Shown here one piece after another: positions 8,995 to 17,144 of a stretch of DNA of 64,000 nt (position 1 is the stretch's first letter; each line of letters opens with the position of its first letter). The DNA lies in NCBI RefSeq assembly GCF_014698035.1, contig NZ_JACJSF010000006.1:62001-126000 (forward strand), read 5' to 3'. The notes under the pieces are model-generated. The model ran no database searches and was not told where the DNA came from. It saw nothing but the letters and a program-made list of their open reading frames with translations. The translations under genes were made by a program, and so were the position numbers. The DNA is from Desmonostoc muscorum FACHB-395 (GTDB lineage: Bacteria; Cyanobacteriota; Cyanobacteriia; Cyanobacteriales; Nostocaceae).

Positions 8995-10503
8995 TTAATT
9001 TTCTTGCGGGGCGCGTCCATTAAGTCTGGTAAGAACTTTTAAGCGATCGCGTAATTCATCTCTCAACGCTTCTGCTTGATAGCGCCACCCCCAGTTACCC
9101 TCAGCAGTACTAGGAAAATTCATCCGCGCTTCGTTTCCTAATCCCAAAACATCTTGCAAGGGAATAATCGCTTGATTAGCTATAGAACTCAAAGCTAGGC
9201 GAATTAAATCCCACTGGATGCCCTCAGGACTAATAGAACCTAAATAAAGCCATAAGTTATGCTTTTCGTTATCATTAGCTGAATTGAACCAGCCTACAGT
9301 TGTGTCATTATCGTGAGTGCCGGTATAAACTACAGCATTTCGCGGGTAATTGAATGGTAAGAATGGATTACCGGGATCAGAACCAAAGGCAAACTGCAAA
9401 ACCTTCATTCCAGGAAATTCATACTTGTCTCGGAGCGCTTCTACCTCTGGTGTAATTACTCCCAAATCTTCTGCCAAGACGGGTAGCTTGCCCAACTTCT
9501 CCCTAATCGCTGCAAAAAAAGCGTCTCCAGGCGCTTCCACCCATTCGCCATTCATGGCAGTTTCTTCGCCTTTGGGTACTGACCAATATGCCTCGAAGCC
9601 CCGGAAGTGGTCAATGCGAATTATATCGACATAATCCAGCATTGCCTCAAAGCGTTGCACCCACCATTTAAAGTCTTGTTTTTGCAATTCCTCCCAGTTA
9701 TAAACCGGGTTGCCCCACAATTGACCGGTGGCGCTAAAGTAATCTGGTGGGACTCCCGCCATTTGAGCAGCTTCTCCAGTCTCTTCGTCTAAGCAAAAGA
9801 TGTCGGGATGTGCCCACACGTCAGCACTATCGTGAGATACGTAAATAGGGATATCGCCGATAATGTCAATACCGCGCATGTTGGCGTAGCTTTTCAGGTC
9901 TGACCACTGCCGGAAAAACTCAAATTGGACGAACTTGTAATAAAAAATATCTCCCTTGAGCCGATCCTCTGCTTGAGCTAATGCTTCGGGTTTACGCTTG
10001 ACAAATTCTGCTTCCCATGTGTGCCAGCTTGCACCATTATGGGAATCTTTCAGCGCCATAAATAAGGCGTAATTCTCTAGCCAGTAGGCTTTACTGTCGC
10101 AAAAACCTTCAAACTCTTTCTGCTGGATAGGCGTAGCATTGGCTCTAAAGTTTTCACAGGCTTTTTTAAGTAGCCCAATCTTAATTGGCACAACCTGGTC
10201 AAAGTCTACCTTTTCTACCGGAAATCCTGGTAAATGAGCAAAGTCTTCTTCAGATAGCAAACCCTCATCTCGCAGTTTTTCTGGGCTAATCAACAGGGGA
10301 TTTCCTGCCATTGCCGAGTAGCACATATACGGGGAATTACCATATCCAGTGGGGCCCAGGGGTAAAACTTGCCAATATTGTTGATGGGTATCTTTGAGAA
10401 AATCAATAAAGCGATAGGCTTCTAAGCCTAAATCTCCAACGCCAAATCGACTGGGAAAGGATGTAGGATGCAGCAAAATACCACTGGATCTAGGAAAAGG
10501 CAT
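8995..10503 (-). CDS. malQ: 4-alpha-glucanotransferase (amylomaltase)
   Basis: Glycoside hydrolase family 77 enzyme that transfers alpha-1,4-glucan segments between malto-oligosaccharides in glycogen turnover. The 502-residue sequence is full length for the family, starting MPFPRSSGILLHPTSFPSRFGVGDLG-like and containing the catalytic regions IIRIDHFRGFEAYW (nucleophile Asp), VLAEDLGVITPEV (acid/base Glu) and YTGTHDNDTTVGW (transition-state Asp). Cytoplasmic. Convergent with the rodZ-like gene and divergent from the NUDIX gene. Confidence 0.96.
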   Translation of the reverse strand: MPFPRSSGILLHPTSFPSRFGVGDLGLEAYRFIDFLKDTHQQYWQVLPLGPTGYGNSPYMCYSAMAGNPLLISPEKLRDEGLLSEEDFAHLPGFPVEKVDFDQVVPIKIGLLKKACENFRANATPIQQKEFEGFCDSKAYWLENYALFMALKDSHNGASWHTWEAEFVKRKPEALAQAEDRLKGDIFYYKFVQFEFFRQWSDLKSYANMRGIDIIGDIPIYVSHDSADVWAHPDIFCLDEETGEAAQMAGVPPDYFSATGQLWGNPVYNWEELQKQDFKWWVQRFEAMLDYVDIIRIDHFRGFEAYWSVPKGEETAMNGEWVEAPGDAFFAAIREKLGKLPVLAEDLGVITPEVEALRDKYEFPGMKVLQFAFGSDPGNPFLPFNYPRNAVVYTGTHDNDTTVGWFNSANDNEKHNLWLYLGSISPEGIQWDLIRLALSSIANQAIIPLQDVLGLGNEARMNFPSTAEGNWGWRYQAEALRDELRDRLKVLTRLNGRAPQEN

Positions 10504-10599
10504 AAGTAACCTGAATTATGAGAGAGAGCAATTGTTTGATGCACACGCTACGCGATTGCATCGAATTTATCACGGAACAGTATTTGCACGGTAAATCAA

Positions 10600-10718
10600 G
10601 TAAACTCATTTTGATTGTCATTTGTCTTTTGTCATTTGTCCTTTGTGAATAACCAATACTTCGACTACGCTCAGTACAAGTGACTAATGACCAATGACCA
10701 ATGACTAATGACTAAATA
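10600..10718. repeat. TGACTAA/TGACCAA heptamer repeats upstream of NUDIX gene
   Basis: The malQ-NUDIX spacer contains direct repeats TTTGTC.TTTGTCATTTGTC (about 10620-10645) and ATGACCAATGACCAATGACT (about 10685-10712) whose arms are roughly complementary, so the segment can form a hairpin just before the downstream start codon. Confidence 0.55.
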
Positions 10719-10721
10719 AAT

Positions 10722-11153
10722 ATGACTTACCGAAATCCTGCACCGACAGTTGATATCATCATTGAACTAGTAGATCGACCTCATCGGCCAATAGTGTTAA
10801 TTGAAAGACATAATCTACCTTTAGGTTGGGCTATTCCTGGTGGGTTTGTAGATTATGGGGAAGCCGTGGAAGTGGCGGCCCGGCGAGAAGCTGAGGAAGA
10901 AACGGGTTTGCAGGTGGAATTAGTTGAACAATTACTGGTGTATTCTGACCCCAATCGCGATCCGCGTCAGCATACGATTAGCATCGTGTTTTTGGCGACA
11001 GCTACGGGGGAACCAAAGGCTGGGGATGATGCCAAGGGTGTAGGAATTTTTGAGTATTGGTGTGTGCCGGGGAATTTATGTTTTGACCACGATCGCATTC
11101 TGCGCGATTATTGGCGGTATCGGCATTATGGGATACGTCCGAGGTTGGGGTAA
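10722..11153 (+). CDS. NUDIX hydrolase (ADP-ribose pyrophosphatase-like)
   Basis: 143 residues. The complete Nudix box spans residues 41-63 ([20 protein letters not shown], then TGL), satisfying Gx5Ex7REUxEExGU, so divalent-metal pyrophosphohydrolase activity is expected. [11 protein letters not shown] at the N terminus and GWAIPGG before the box resemble ADP-ribose-type members, but substrate cannot be fixed from motifs. ATG at 10722 follows a heptamer array and has no clear ribosome site. The pentapeptide-RidA gene follows 108 bases downstream. Confidence 0.88.
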   Translation: MTYRNPAPTVDIIIELVDRPHRPIVLIERHNLPLGWAIPGGFVDYGEAVEVAARREAEEETGLQVELVEQLLVYSDPNRDPRQHTISIVFLATATGEPKAGDDAKGVGIFEYWCVPGNLCFDHDRILRDYWRYRHYGIRPRLG

Positions 11154-11261
11154 GAGGGACGAACCGCAGAGGCGCAGAGAGCGCAGAGAGAAGAGGAGAG
11201 GAATACCTGTGACACAAAGTTTTTGTGATTATACTGTGTCAGTGGTATTCAAAGGTGCATT

Positions 11262-12569
11262 ATGGATGCTGAGGAACTGTTGAAGAAATACGCCGCAGGC
11301 GAACGGAATTTTCGTTCAGTAAATTTGAGTCAAGAAAATCTCAAAGGTGCAGACCTCCGTGAGATAGACCTATACGACGCAAATTTGACTGGAGTTGATT
11401 TAAGTGGGGCAAACCTAACCCAAGCGAAACTTAATAGTACAAATCTCACTAAAGCGTCTCTAACAGATACAAATTTAAATTCAGTGAGTGGTACTTCAGC
11501 AATTTTTGCTTGGACAGACCTCAATGGTGCTGACTTAAGTTGGTCAACTCTGAATAGCGCAAATTTGAATCATGAAAATTTAGAACAGGCAAACCTAACA
11601 GGTATAGACTTAAGTAGTACAAAATTAATACGTGCCAACTTAGATACAGCAAATTTAAGTGGAGCAAATCTTAGTAGTGCAGACCTGACTGCTGCTTCTT
11701 TAGCTAAAGCTAATCTCAGTAAAGCTAATCTAACTAAGGCAAATTTGGTTCAGGCGTACTTGATTGGAGCAAACTTAACTCTGGCAAATTTAACTGAGGC
11801 AATATTGCAAAGTGCCAAACTCCAAGGAAGTATATTTCATAGAGCTAATCTGTACCAAGTTGATCTCTCAGGCATGAATTTGGCTGATATAGATTTTACA
11901 GCAGCATCTCTTCAAAGTACAAACCTTACAAAAGCATTTCTTCAAGGAGCAAATTTAGAAAAAGCCAATTTGCGATGGGCAAATTTAACCAAGGCAAATT
12001 TGGATGGAGCAAATTTGAGAAGGGCTGATTTAACTGGGGCAGATATCTATGGGGCAACCTTTAAAGATGCAGACCTAACTGGTGCGATAATGCCAGATGG
12101 AGAGATTTACAAACCGATCGCAGCTGAAGCGGAAATCGGTAAACAGGAAACATCGTTAGAGAAAGTAATATCTATGACCCGTAAAGTAATTAATACTGAT
12201 AACGCACCCGCACCAGTCGGCCCTTATAATCAAGCGATCGCAGCTTCAGGTCAATTTGTATTCATCGCTGGGCAAATTGCCATCGATCCCCGTCTTGGTG
12301 ATGTTGTCTACACTGATGATGTCAAAAAGCAAACTGAGCAGGTATTAGCTAACCTTGAAGCCATCCTCACAGCAGCCGGTGCAACTTTTGAAGATGTGGT
12401 GAAAACCACCGTATTTTTAGCTGATATGAATGATTTCGCGGCGGTGAATGCCATTTATGCTAAATATTTCCCGGAAAATACAGCCCCAGCGCGGGCTTGT
12501 GTGCAGGTATCGCGCTTACCTAAAGATGTGTTGGTAGAGATTGATGCGATCGCTGTAATTAGCGGTTAG
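11262..12569 (+). CDS. Pentapeptide-repeat protein fused to a RidA (YjgF/UK114) domain
   Basis: 435 residues in one uninterrupted frame. Residues about 25-285 are consecutive A(D/N)Lxx pentapeptides (e.g. [13 protein letters not shown]), predicted to form a right-handed quadrilateral beta-helix, ending in the usual cap [11 protein letters not shown]. After a 20-residue linker, [20 protein letters not shown] (Met305, base 12174) starts a complete RidA domain with [20 protein letters not shown] and the [13 protein letters not shown] segment carrying the arginine that binds the imine/enamine substrate. RidA hydrolyses reactive 2-aminoacrylate and is normally a separate protein of about 130 residues. 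The weak upstream signal AGAGAAAG leaves internal initiation at 12174 possible. Confidence 0.85.
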   Translation: MDAEELLKKYAAGERNFRSVNLSQENLKGADLREIDLYDANLTGVDLSGANLTQAKLNSTNLTKASLTDTNLNSVSGTSAIFAWTDLNGADLSWSTLNSANLNHENLEQANLTGIDLSSTKLIRANLDTANLSGANLSSADLTAASLAKANLSKANLTKANLVQAYLIGANLTLANLTEAILQSAKLQGSIFHRANLYQVDLSGMNLADIDFTAASLQSTNLTKAFLQGANLEKANLRWANLTKANLDGANLRRADLTGADIYGATFKDADLTGAIMPDGEIYKPIAAEAEIGKQETSLEKVISMTRKVINTDNAPAPVGPYNQAIAASGQFVFIAGQIAIDPRLGDVVYTDDVKKQTEQVLANLEAILTAAGATFEDVVKTTVFLADMNDFAAVNAIYAKYFPENTAPARACVQVSRLPKDVLVEIDAIAVISG

Positions 12570-12589
12570 TGCCAATACACTCACAAAAG

Positions 12590-12620
12590 AAGCCTACAAC
12601 TCTCCAAACAAATTAGGCTT
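12590..12620 (+). terminator. Weak stem-loop after the pentapeptide-RidA gene
   Basis: AAGCCTA (12590-12596) and TAGGCTT (12614-12620) are perfect 7-bp arms around 17 bases, followed by T-rich TGTTATTGACTTTTGTTCTT. Confidence 0.4.
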
Positions 12621-12665
12621 TGTTATTGACTTTTGTTCTTAAAAGCTATAAATATTTTTTAGGAG

Positions 12666-12679
12666 TTAATTGCAATTAA
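12666..12679. promoter_or_regulatory. Perfect 14-bp palindrome upstream of phnD
   Basis: TTAATTGCAATTAA is its own reverse complement and lies 43 bases before the phnD start. It could be an operator, but I see no clear Pho-box octamer tandem around it, and AT-rich palindromes arise easily by chance. Confidence 0.3.
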
Positions 12680-12722
12680 TTAGCAAAAAAAACTGAGAAA
12701 ACTTCCTAATGGAGAGTTGCAA

Positions 12723-13697
12723 ATGAGTGTGAGGAAAAAGAGCTTATTGGGTGCTGGTGCAGCATTTGCAGTACTTACAGGTTTAGTAGTCAGCACAGTA
12801 GGGGCTATGCAGGCAACGATCGCTAACCCCACCACTAATCAACAAACACCACGCTTACTTGCTCAAGGGCAGAAGACTTTAACAATAGTTTTTCCCAGTC
12901 GTGCTGATTCTACAGACTTGCAAAATAAGGCAAATGCGGTAGGAGCTTTTTTATCCAAAGAGTTAGGAATTCCAGTCGTCGCCCAAGTTGGTGATGATAC
13001 AGCTGCTGTAGAAGCTTTAAGAGCAAATCGGGCTGATGTCGCTTTTTTAAGTAGCCGTCCAGCTTTGAAAGCGAAACAATTAGCAAACGCCAGCTTGTAT
13101 CTAGCCGAAGTTCGTTCAACTTATTCTGGAAGATACACCTATAGCTCAACATTTGTTGTCCCTAAGAATAGTCCCCTAAAAACTCAAAATTCAGCTAAAG
13201 CCACTTTAGAACAACTACGGGGCAAGAAAATGGCTTTTACTTCCCCTACTTCTGGCTCTGGGTTTATTATCCCTGTCGCTGAGTTGGTCAAACAAAAATT
13301 TGTACCAAACCGCGATCGCTTAGATGATTTCTTTGGTCAAGTTTCTTACGGCGGCAATTACAGCAAAGCCTTGCAAGCAGTTGTGCGCGGTCAAGCTGAT
13401 GTGGCTGTTGTGTCAGAATATGCTCTGAATCCACCTTATATCACCGCCGAAGAGAAGAGTCAGTTACGGGTTCTACACAAAATTACTGGTGTACCTGCCC
13501 ACGGTATTGCCATTGATGATGATGTTCCAGCCCCAACACGGGAAAAAATCATCAACGCTTTACTGAAATTAAATCAGTCGCAAAATAATAAGTTGTTAAG
13601 CGACTTGTATAATTCCACAGAATTAGTGCGAATTAACCACGATCGTCACCTAGCAACTATACGTGACGCTCTGCAAATTGCTGGCATTGAACCATAA
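12723..13697 (+). CDS. phnD: Phosphonate/phosphite ABC transporter, substrate-binding protein
   Basis: Periplasmic binding protein of a PhnCDE-type importer. The 324-residue protein starts with a signal peptide (MSVRKKSLLGAGAAFAVLTG, then LVVSTVGAMQA) and continues with LTIVFPSRADSTDLQNKANA, the SPTSGSGFIIPVAEL ligand-loop segment and YGGNYSKALQAVVRGQADVA, all typical of PhnD. ATG at 12723 has GGAGAG 6 bases upstream; the TTG at 12717 is less likely. phnC and phnE follow on the same strand but are separated by repeat-laden spacers. The ligand may be phosphonate or phosphite (PtxB-like); no C-P lyase genes are visible. Confidence 0.88.
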   Translation: MSVRKKSLLGAGAAFAVLTGLVVSTVGAMQATIANPTTNQQTPRLLAQGQKTLTIVFPSRADSTDLQNKANAVGAFLSKELGIPVVAQVGDDTAAVEALRANRADVAFLSSRPALKAKQLANASLYLAEVRSTYSGRYTYSSTFVVPKNSPLKTQNSAKATLEQLRGKKMAFTSPTSGSGFIIPVAELVKQKFVPNRDRLDDFFGQVSYGGNYSKALQAVVRGQADVAVVSEYALNPPYITAEEKSQLRVLHKITGVPAHGIAIDDDVPAPTREKIINALLKLNQSQNNKLLSDLYNSTELVRINHDRHLATIRDALQIAGIEP

Positions 13698-13702
13698 TTT
13701 AG

Positions 13703-14180
13703 AATTCAGAATTCAGAATTCAGAATTCAGAACTTAACAATCTTGACATTCTCTACGAGACGCGGCCCTATCCGCAATTTCTGTCAAAATTCATTCTGTT
13801 AGCGGATAGCTAAGGTTTAGCCCATTCTGACTCTGACTTTTCAAGTTATGTGGAAAAGTCCACAAAAAATCTCCTAACCCCCTTCCCGATGCGGGAAGGG
13901 CAGGGTGGTTTCATACGAAAAAAGAAAAATACATAAGTTTTTATTTCTTGTTTTGTGGCATGGTTTTTTACCCCTCTCCAAACCTCTCCCCGAAACGGAG
14001 AGAGGCTTTGAAACCCAGTTTTAGTTTTTCTCTGGTTGTATGAAACTACCCTGTTCCCAATGCGGGAAGGGGGAAATTCAAAGTCTCTCTCCTTTTAGGA
14101 AAAAGATTTAGAGAGAGGTTTTTCAGATGCCGTGAAAAGTCAGATTCTGATTCCTGACTCCTGACTCCTGAATTCTGTTC
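13703..14180. repeat. Nested repeat block between phnD and phnC
   Basis: The spacer is built of nested inverted repeats. The outer edge is a GAATTCA heptamer array (13707-13731) facing CTGACTCCTGACTCCTGAATTC (about 14154-14175). Inside, CAGGGTGGTTTCATAC (about 13902-13917) faces GTATGAAACTACCCTG (about 14039-14054) with one mismatch. At the core, 13971-14010 is a partial copy of the CTCTCCAAACCTCTCC element also found at 6230 and 16682. A fragment of the TACGAGACGC repeat is at about 13753. No coding potential. Confidence 0.75.
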
Positions 14181-14191
14181 AATAAATTTCT

Positions 14192-14926
14192 ATGAATGAT
14201 TATGTTATTGAGTGTCATAACCTAGAAACAGCTTATGCTCCATCTCTGAATCGTCCTATTCTCAACGGGATTAATTGCCAGATTAAACGCGGTGAATTTG
14301 TCGTTTTGCTGGGGCTAAACGGTGCTGGTAAATCTACATTACTACGATCGCTAGTTGGACTAGTGCCATCAGTGAGAGGAGAATTGCTCGTCAATAATGT
14401 TGAGATGAATTCCCGAACACTGCCAAAAATTCGGCGCGATGTTGGGATGTTATTTCAAGGTGGAGGATTGATTCGGCAGTTATCAGCACTGGAAAATGTC
14501 TTATGCGGATGCCTTGGTAAAAGAACAACTTGGCAAACACTGTTTGGATTTTCCAAACGCGATCGCTTGTTGGCACTAAATTTATTAGAACAGTTAGGAC
14601 TGGGAGAGTTAGCTTTTCAAAAAACCAGTCAATTAAGTGGCGGACAGCAACAACGAGTAGCGATCGCTCGGACTTTAATTCAATCACCGCAAATTCTCTT
14701 AGTTGATGAACCCATCACTGGTTTAGATGTTATCGCATCGCAACAAGTCATGGAAACTCTATCTGAATTGCACACTCAGCAAGGTATGACTATTGTTGCA
14801 GTTTTGCACGATTTGGGAATCGCAGAAAAATATGCAGGGCAAGCGATCGTCTTAGATGCTGGACGCGTCGTTTACCAAGGACTTTGTGACAACTTACAAG
14901 CTCAATTTGCGAAAGTTTCTGCTTAA
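14192..14926 (+). CDS. phnC: Phosphonate ABC transporter, ATP-binding protein
   Basis: 244-residue cytoplasmic ATPase energising the PhnCDE importer. Visible: Walker A LLGLNGAGKSTLLRSL (residues about 47-62), Q-loop MLFQGGGLIRQLSALENVL, ABC signature LSGGQQQRVAIARTL, Walker B ILLVDEPITGLD and the switch histidine VLHDLG. Length and Q-loop match PhnC. The start at 14192 lies directly after the repeat block. The stop is followed at once by a 122-bp miniature inverted-repeat element. Confidence 0.9.
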   Translation: MNDYVIECHNLETAYAPSLNRPILNGINCQIKRGEFVVLLGLNGAGKSTLLRSLVGLVPSVRGELLVNNVEMNSRTLPKIRRDVGMLFQGGGLIRQLSALENVLCGCLGKRTTWQTLFGFSKRDRLLALNLLEQLGLGELAFQKTSQLSGGQQQRVAIARTLIQSPQILLVDEPITGLDVIASQQVMETLSELHTQQGMTIVAVLHDLGIAEKYAGQAIVLDAGRVVYQGLCDNLQAQFAKVSA

Positions 14927-15048
14927 GGGACTTCCAAATAAAAAATATCCAATTAACTCCTGTGGGGTGGGCATCTTGCCCGCCCAGTCTATATGGCGCT
15001 CATGTTGTCCACCCCACAATATTGGATAATTTATTTCTTGGAGTTCCC
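14927..15048. mobile_element. Miniature inverted-repeat element (MITE-like), 122 bp
   Basis: Left end GGGACTTCCAAATAAAAAAT (14927-14946) continues through ATCCAATTAACTCCTGTGGGGT; the right end reads back as GGGAACTCCAAGAAATAAAT, ATCCAATATTGTGGGGTGG. The imperfect terminal inverted repeats are about 45 bp each, around the loop CATCTTGCCCGCCCAGTC. No ORF and no clear target duplication. It starts on the base after the phnC stop, so part of the phnC-phnE transcript is this hairpin. Confidence 0.7.
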
Positions 15049-15147
15049 TGAGTGGGATTTGATTTAATAAAACAGAATTCAATCGCCAGAATTCAAAATT
15101 CATTCTGACTCCTGGATTCTGACTCCTGAATTCTTCTTCAATACAAT

Positions 15148-15942
15148 ATGAGTTACTTTTTTAAGTCAAAACGCTTACGCTTCTACCCTTGGCTAAGTTC
15201 TCTACTCATCTCATTAATTGTTGTGGTAGTTTATGGTTGGGCTTTGCGAGGACTCAAACTCGATTTTGAACTGCTAAGTTCTAGCTGGCCATACATCACC
15301 GATTTTATTACCCGGTTATTTCCTCCCGATTGGAAAGTTTTAGATATTGCAGTTAAGGCATTAATTGAAACTGTACAGATGTCTTTATGGGGAACTACCA
15401 TTGGGGCAATTCTTTCTGTACCGATTGCTATAGCTAGCGCCAGCAACGTTGCACCTGGGTGGTTGCGATCGCTAGCTAATTTGCTGCAAAATACTGTACG
15501 TTCCGTCCCCTCAATTATTCTGGGGCTAATTTTTGTTGCCGCCACTGGCTTAGGCGCACCAGCAGGAACTTTAGCTTTGGGAATCTACACCATCGGCTAC
15601 CTTGCCAAATTTTATCAACAGGCAATTGAAGCAGTTGATCCGCGTTCTCTTGAATCGTTGGAAGTTATCGGAGCCTCCAAGTTACAGATTGCTCAATACG
15701 GCATTCTCCCGCAAGTACTACCTCTGGGATTGGGTTACACCTTTTGGATGTTTGAGTACAATATTCGTGCTGCTTCTGTCTTGGGTGTAGTTGGTGCAGG
15801 TGGTATTGGCTTTCAGTTAAAAAGTTACATCGACGGGTTCGAGTACACCAAAGCAACAACCATGATGTTAGTGCTTTTAGTAGTCGTCACAGTAATTGAT
15901 GCTTTTAGTAGCCAATTACGTCATCGGCTCGATTCTATGTAG
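15148..15942 (+). CDS. phnE: Phosphonate ABC transporter, permease protein
   Basis: 264-residue inner-membrane subunit forming the translocation channel with PhnC/PhnD. About six hydrophobic spans; the first is LLISLIVVVVYGWAL. The permease coupling loop EAVDPRSLESLEVIGASKLQ (residues about 160-180) and the downstream VLGVVGAGGIGFQL segment are characteristic of PhnE/MetI-type permeases. Start ATG 15148 follows heptamer repeats of the CTGACTCCTGAATTC type. It is the last transporter gene; the next gene, 84 bases on, is unrelated by motif. Confidence 0.9.
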   Translation: MSYFFKSKRLRFYPWLSSLLISLIVVVVYGWALRGLKLDFELLSSSWPYITDFITRLFPPDWKVLDIAVKALIETVQMSLWGTTIGAILSVPIAIASASNVAPGWLRSLANLLQNTVRSVPSIILGLIFVAATGLGAPAGTLALGIYTIGYLAKFYQQAIEAVDPRSLESLEVIGASKLQIAQYGILPQVLPLGLGYTFWMFEYNIRAASVLGVVGAGGIGFQLKSYIDGFEYTKATTMMLVLLVVVTVIDAFSSQLRHRLDSM

Positions 15943-16026
15943 TATTTAATTGTTAATTTTAAATTTGAGGCAAAGCTATATAACTTTGGGAATACTGAAA
16001 TCAAGTACCCTAAAGGAGTATTAAAA

Positions 16027-16500
16027 ATGGCAGAAAATCGCATCAGTGCCAGCCTAGCCCCAGCAGATAAAGAAGCAGTCATGCAGGCGATCGCTACTAT
16101 TAGAGAAAAGTTACCATTTTTGGTAGATTTGACCCCTGAAGATCGGCGAACGATGCTGAAGATGGGAGATAAAAGTCGGGCTTTTGTTAGCAAAGCCTTA
16201 GAAGTGGCGACACAAAATCCTAACTTTTTGCCTCGTTACTTTGATTTAGAAGAGATGCGCCGGGACTTGGAAATATATGAGGACTTGTATCCGGTGCTGT
16301 TGTCTCTAACGCAACTGCAAGAATTGGTGGATGATACCTGTATCACTGCTGCTAGTGAAGCCTATGCAGCAGCATTAGCAGTGTATAGCTATGCCAAAGC
16401 TAGCGGTGATGTCGCAGGTTTAGATGCAGTAATTGATGAGATGGGACGCAGGTTTAACCGCCGTTCTAAGAAAAAGCAACCCGAAGCCTCAGTTAGCTAA
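16027..16500 (+). CDS. Conserved hypothetical protein, all-alpha
   Basis: 157 residues, not recognised as a named family. Composition is helical, without signal peptide or membrane span: an Asp/Glu-rich N-terminal half (REKLPFLVDLTPEDRRTMLK), a central LEEMRRDLEIYEDLYPVLLS, an alanine-rich helix (ASEAYAAALAVYSYAKASG) and a basic C terminus (RRFNRRSKKKQ). AAGGAG lies 10 bases before ATG 16027. It ends in a good terminator. Position after phnE on the same strand could mean co-transcription, but nothing links it to transport. Confidence 0.75.
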   Translation: MAENRISASLAPADKEAVMQAIATIREKLPFLVDLTPEDRRTMLKMGDKSRAFVSKALEVATQNPNFLPRYFDLEEMRRDLEIYEDLYPVLLSLTQLQELVDDTCITAASEAYAAALAVYSYAKASGDVAGLDAVIDEMGRRFNRRSKKKQPEASVS

Positions 16501-16558
16501 AGCTTGCAACAGGCAATTATACCAATTGCCAACTTGGTAAAATACACATCATTTGTAG

Positions 16559-16585
16559 GGGCATAACAATGTTATGCCCTTTTTG
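16559..16585 (+). terminator. Rho-independent-like terminator after 16027-16500
   Basis: GGGCATAAC (16559-16567) pairs perfectly with GTTATGCCC (16571-16579) around AAT, followed by TTTTTT. The same hairpin sequence resembles a dispersed cyanobacterial repeat, so it may be a repeat serving as terminator. Confidence 0.75.
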
Positions 16586-16681
16586 CGTCTTGAATCCAAA
16601 GATTTTTGAAACTTGCGGAGGGAGGTTTTGTTTGTATAGTTACGATTTTTATAGCGTATCTCGTTTATCTAAAATACACTT

Positions 16682-16770
16682 TGACCTCTCTCCAAACCTC
16701 TCCCCTACAAGGGGAGAGGCTTTGAATCTTACTCCCCTTCCCTACAAGGGAAGGGGCTGGGGGTTAGGTC
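16682..16770. repeat. CTCTCCAAACCTCTCC element, copy 3 (most complete)
   Basis: Left part CCTCTCCAAACCTCTCCCCT, palindrome CTCCCC.TACAAGG.GGGGAG, GGCTTTGAAT, then CTCCCCTTCCCTACAAGGGA and GGGGCTGGGGGTTAGGT. Two successive hairpins share the loop TACAAG. Matches 6230-6318 in order and sequence. Confidence 0.8.
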
Positions 16771-16814
16771 TGTATTTGATTTCAGCGACAAGCGCTAAGT
16801 CACCAGGGCATTTT

Positions 16815-17045
16815 GAGCCTCAGAAGGTCAAAGTTGAGCCTCAGAAGGTCAACGTCGAGCCTCAGAAGGTCAAAGTTGAGCCTCAGAAGGTCAAAGTTGA
16901 GCCTCAGAAGGTCAAAGTCGAGCCTCAGAAGGTCAACGTCGAGCCTCAGAAGGTCAAAGTCGAGCCTCAGAAGGTCAACGTCGAGCCTCAGAAGGTCAAC
17001 GTCGAGCCTCAGAAGGTCAACGTCGAGTCTCAGAAGGTCAACGCA
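16815..17045. repeat. Eleven-unit 21-bp tandem array upstream of the NTPase gene
   Basis: Exactly 11 head-to-tail units of 21 bp, each starting GAGCCTCAGAAGGTCAA and ending in AGTT, AGTC or CGTC; unit 11 has GAGTC at its start and CGCA at its end. Variation is confined to two positions in units 1-10. All three forward frames stay open; one reads EPQKVKV/EPQKVNV eleven times and stops at 17048. Upstream context in that frame is a terminator plus a dispersed repeat, so I treat the array as non-coding DNA or RNA. It ends 99 bases before the downstream start codon. There are no spacers, so it is not CRISPR. Confidence 0.95.
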
Positions 17046-17144
17046 TAAAAATTATCTCGAAAAAGTTTAGTAAATTCCGAAATACATTTTGTATATTTCG
17101 TAGTTCTGTTTATAGACATTAACGCCTCAAAATTAAATCTTGTT

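Noticed and set aside
12640..12722. Pho box upstream of phnD
   Set aside because: No tandem 8-bp PhoB-type repeats could be aligned; only an AT-rich palindrome is present.
16815..17045. Possible CRISPR array
   Set aside because: Units are directly adjacent with no spacers, and no cas genes are in the window.
16569..17048. ORF of 159 codons including the EPQKV repeats
   Set aside because: It starts inside a terminator hairpin, runs through a dispersed repeat that gives the same peptide (LSPNLSPTRGEAL) wherever it occurs, and has no ribosome site. The tandem array is reported as a repeat.
16813..17070. ORF reading SLRRSKLSLRRST repeats
   Set aside because: Alternative frame of the 21-bp array; openness follows from the unit having no stop in any forward frame.
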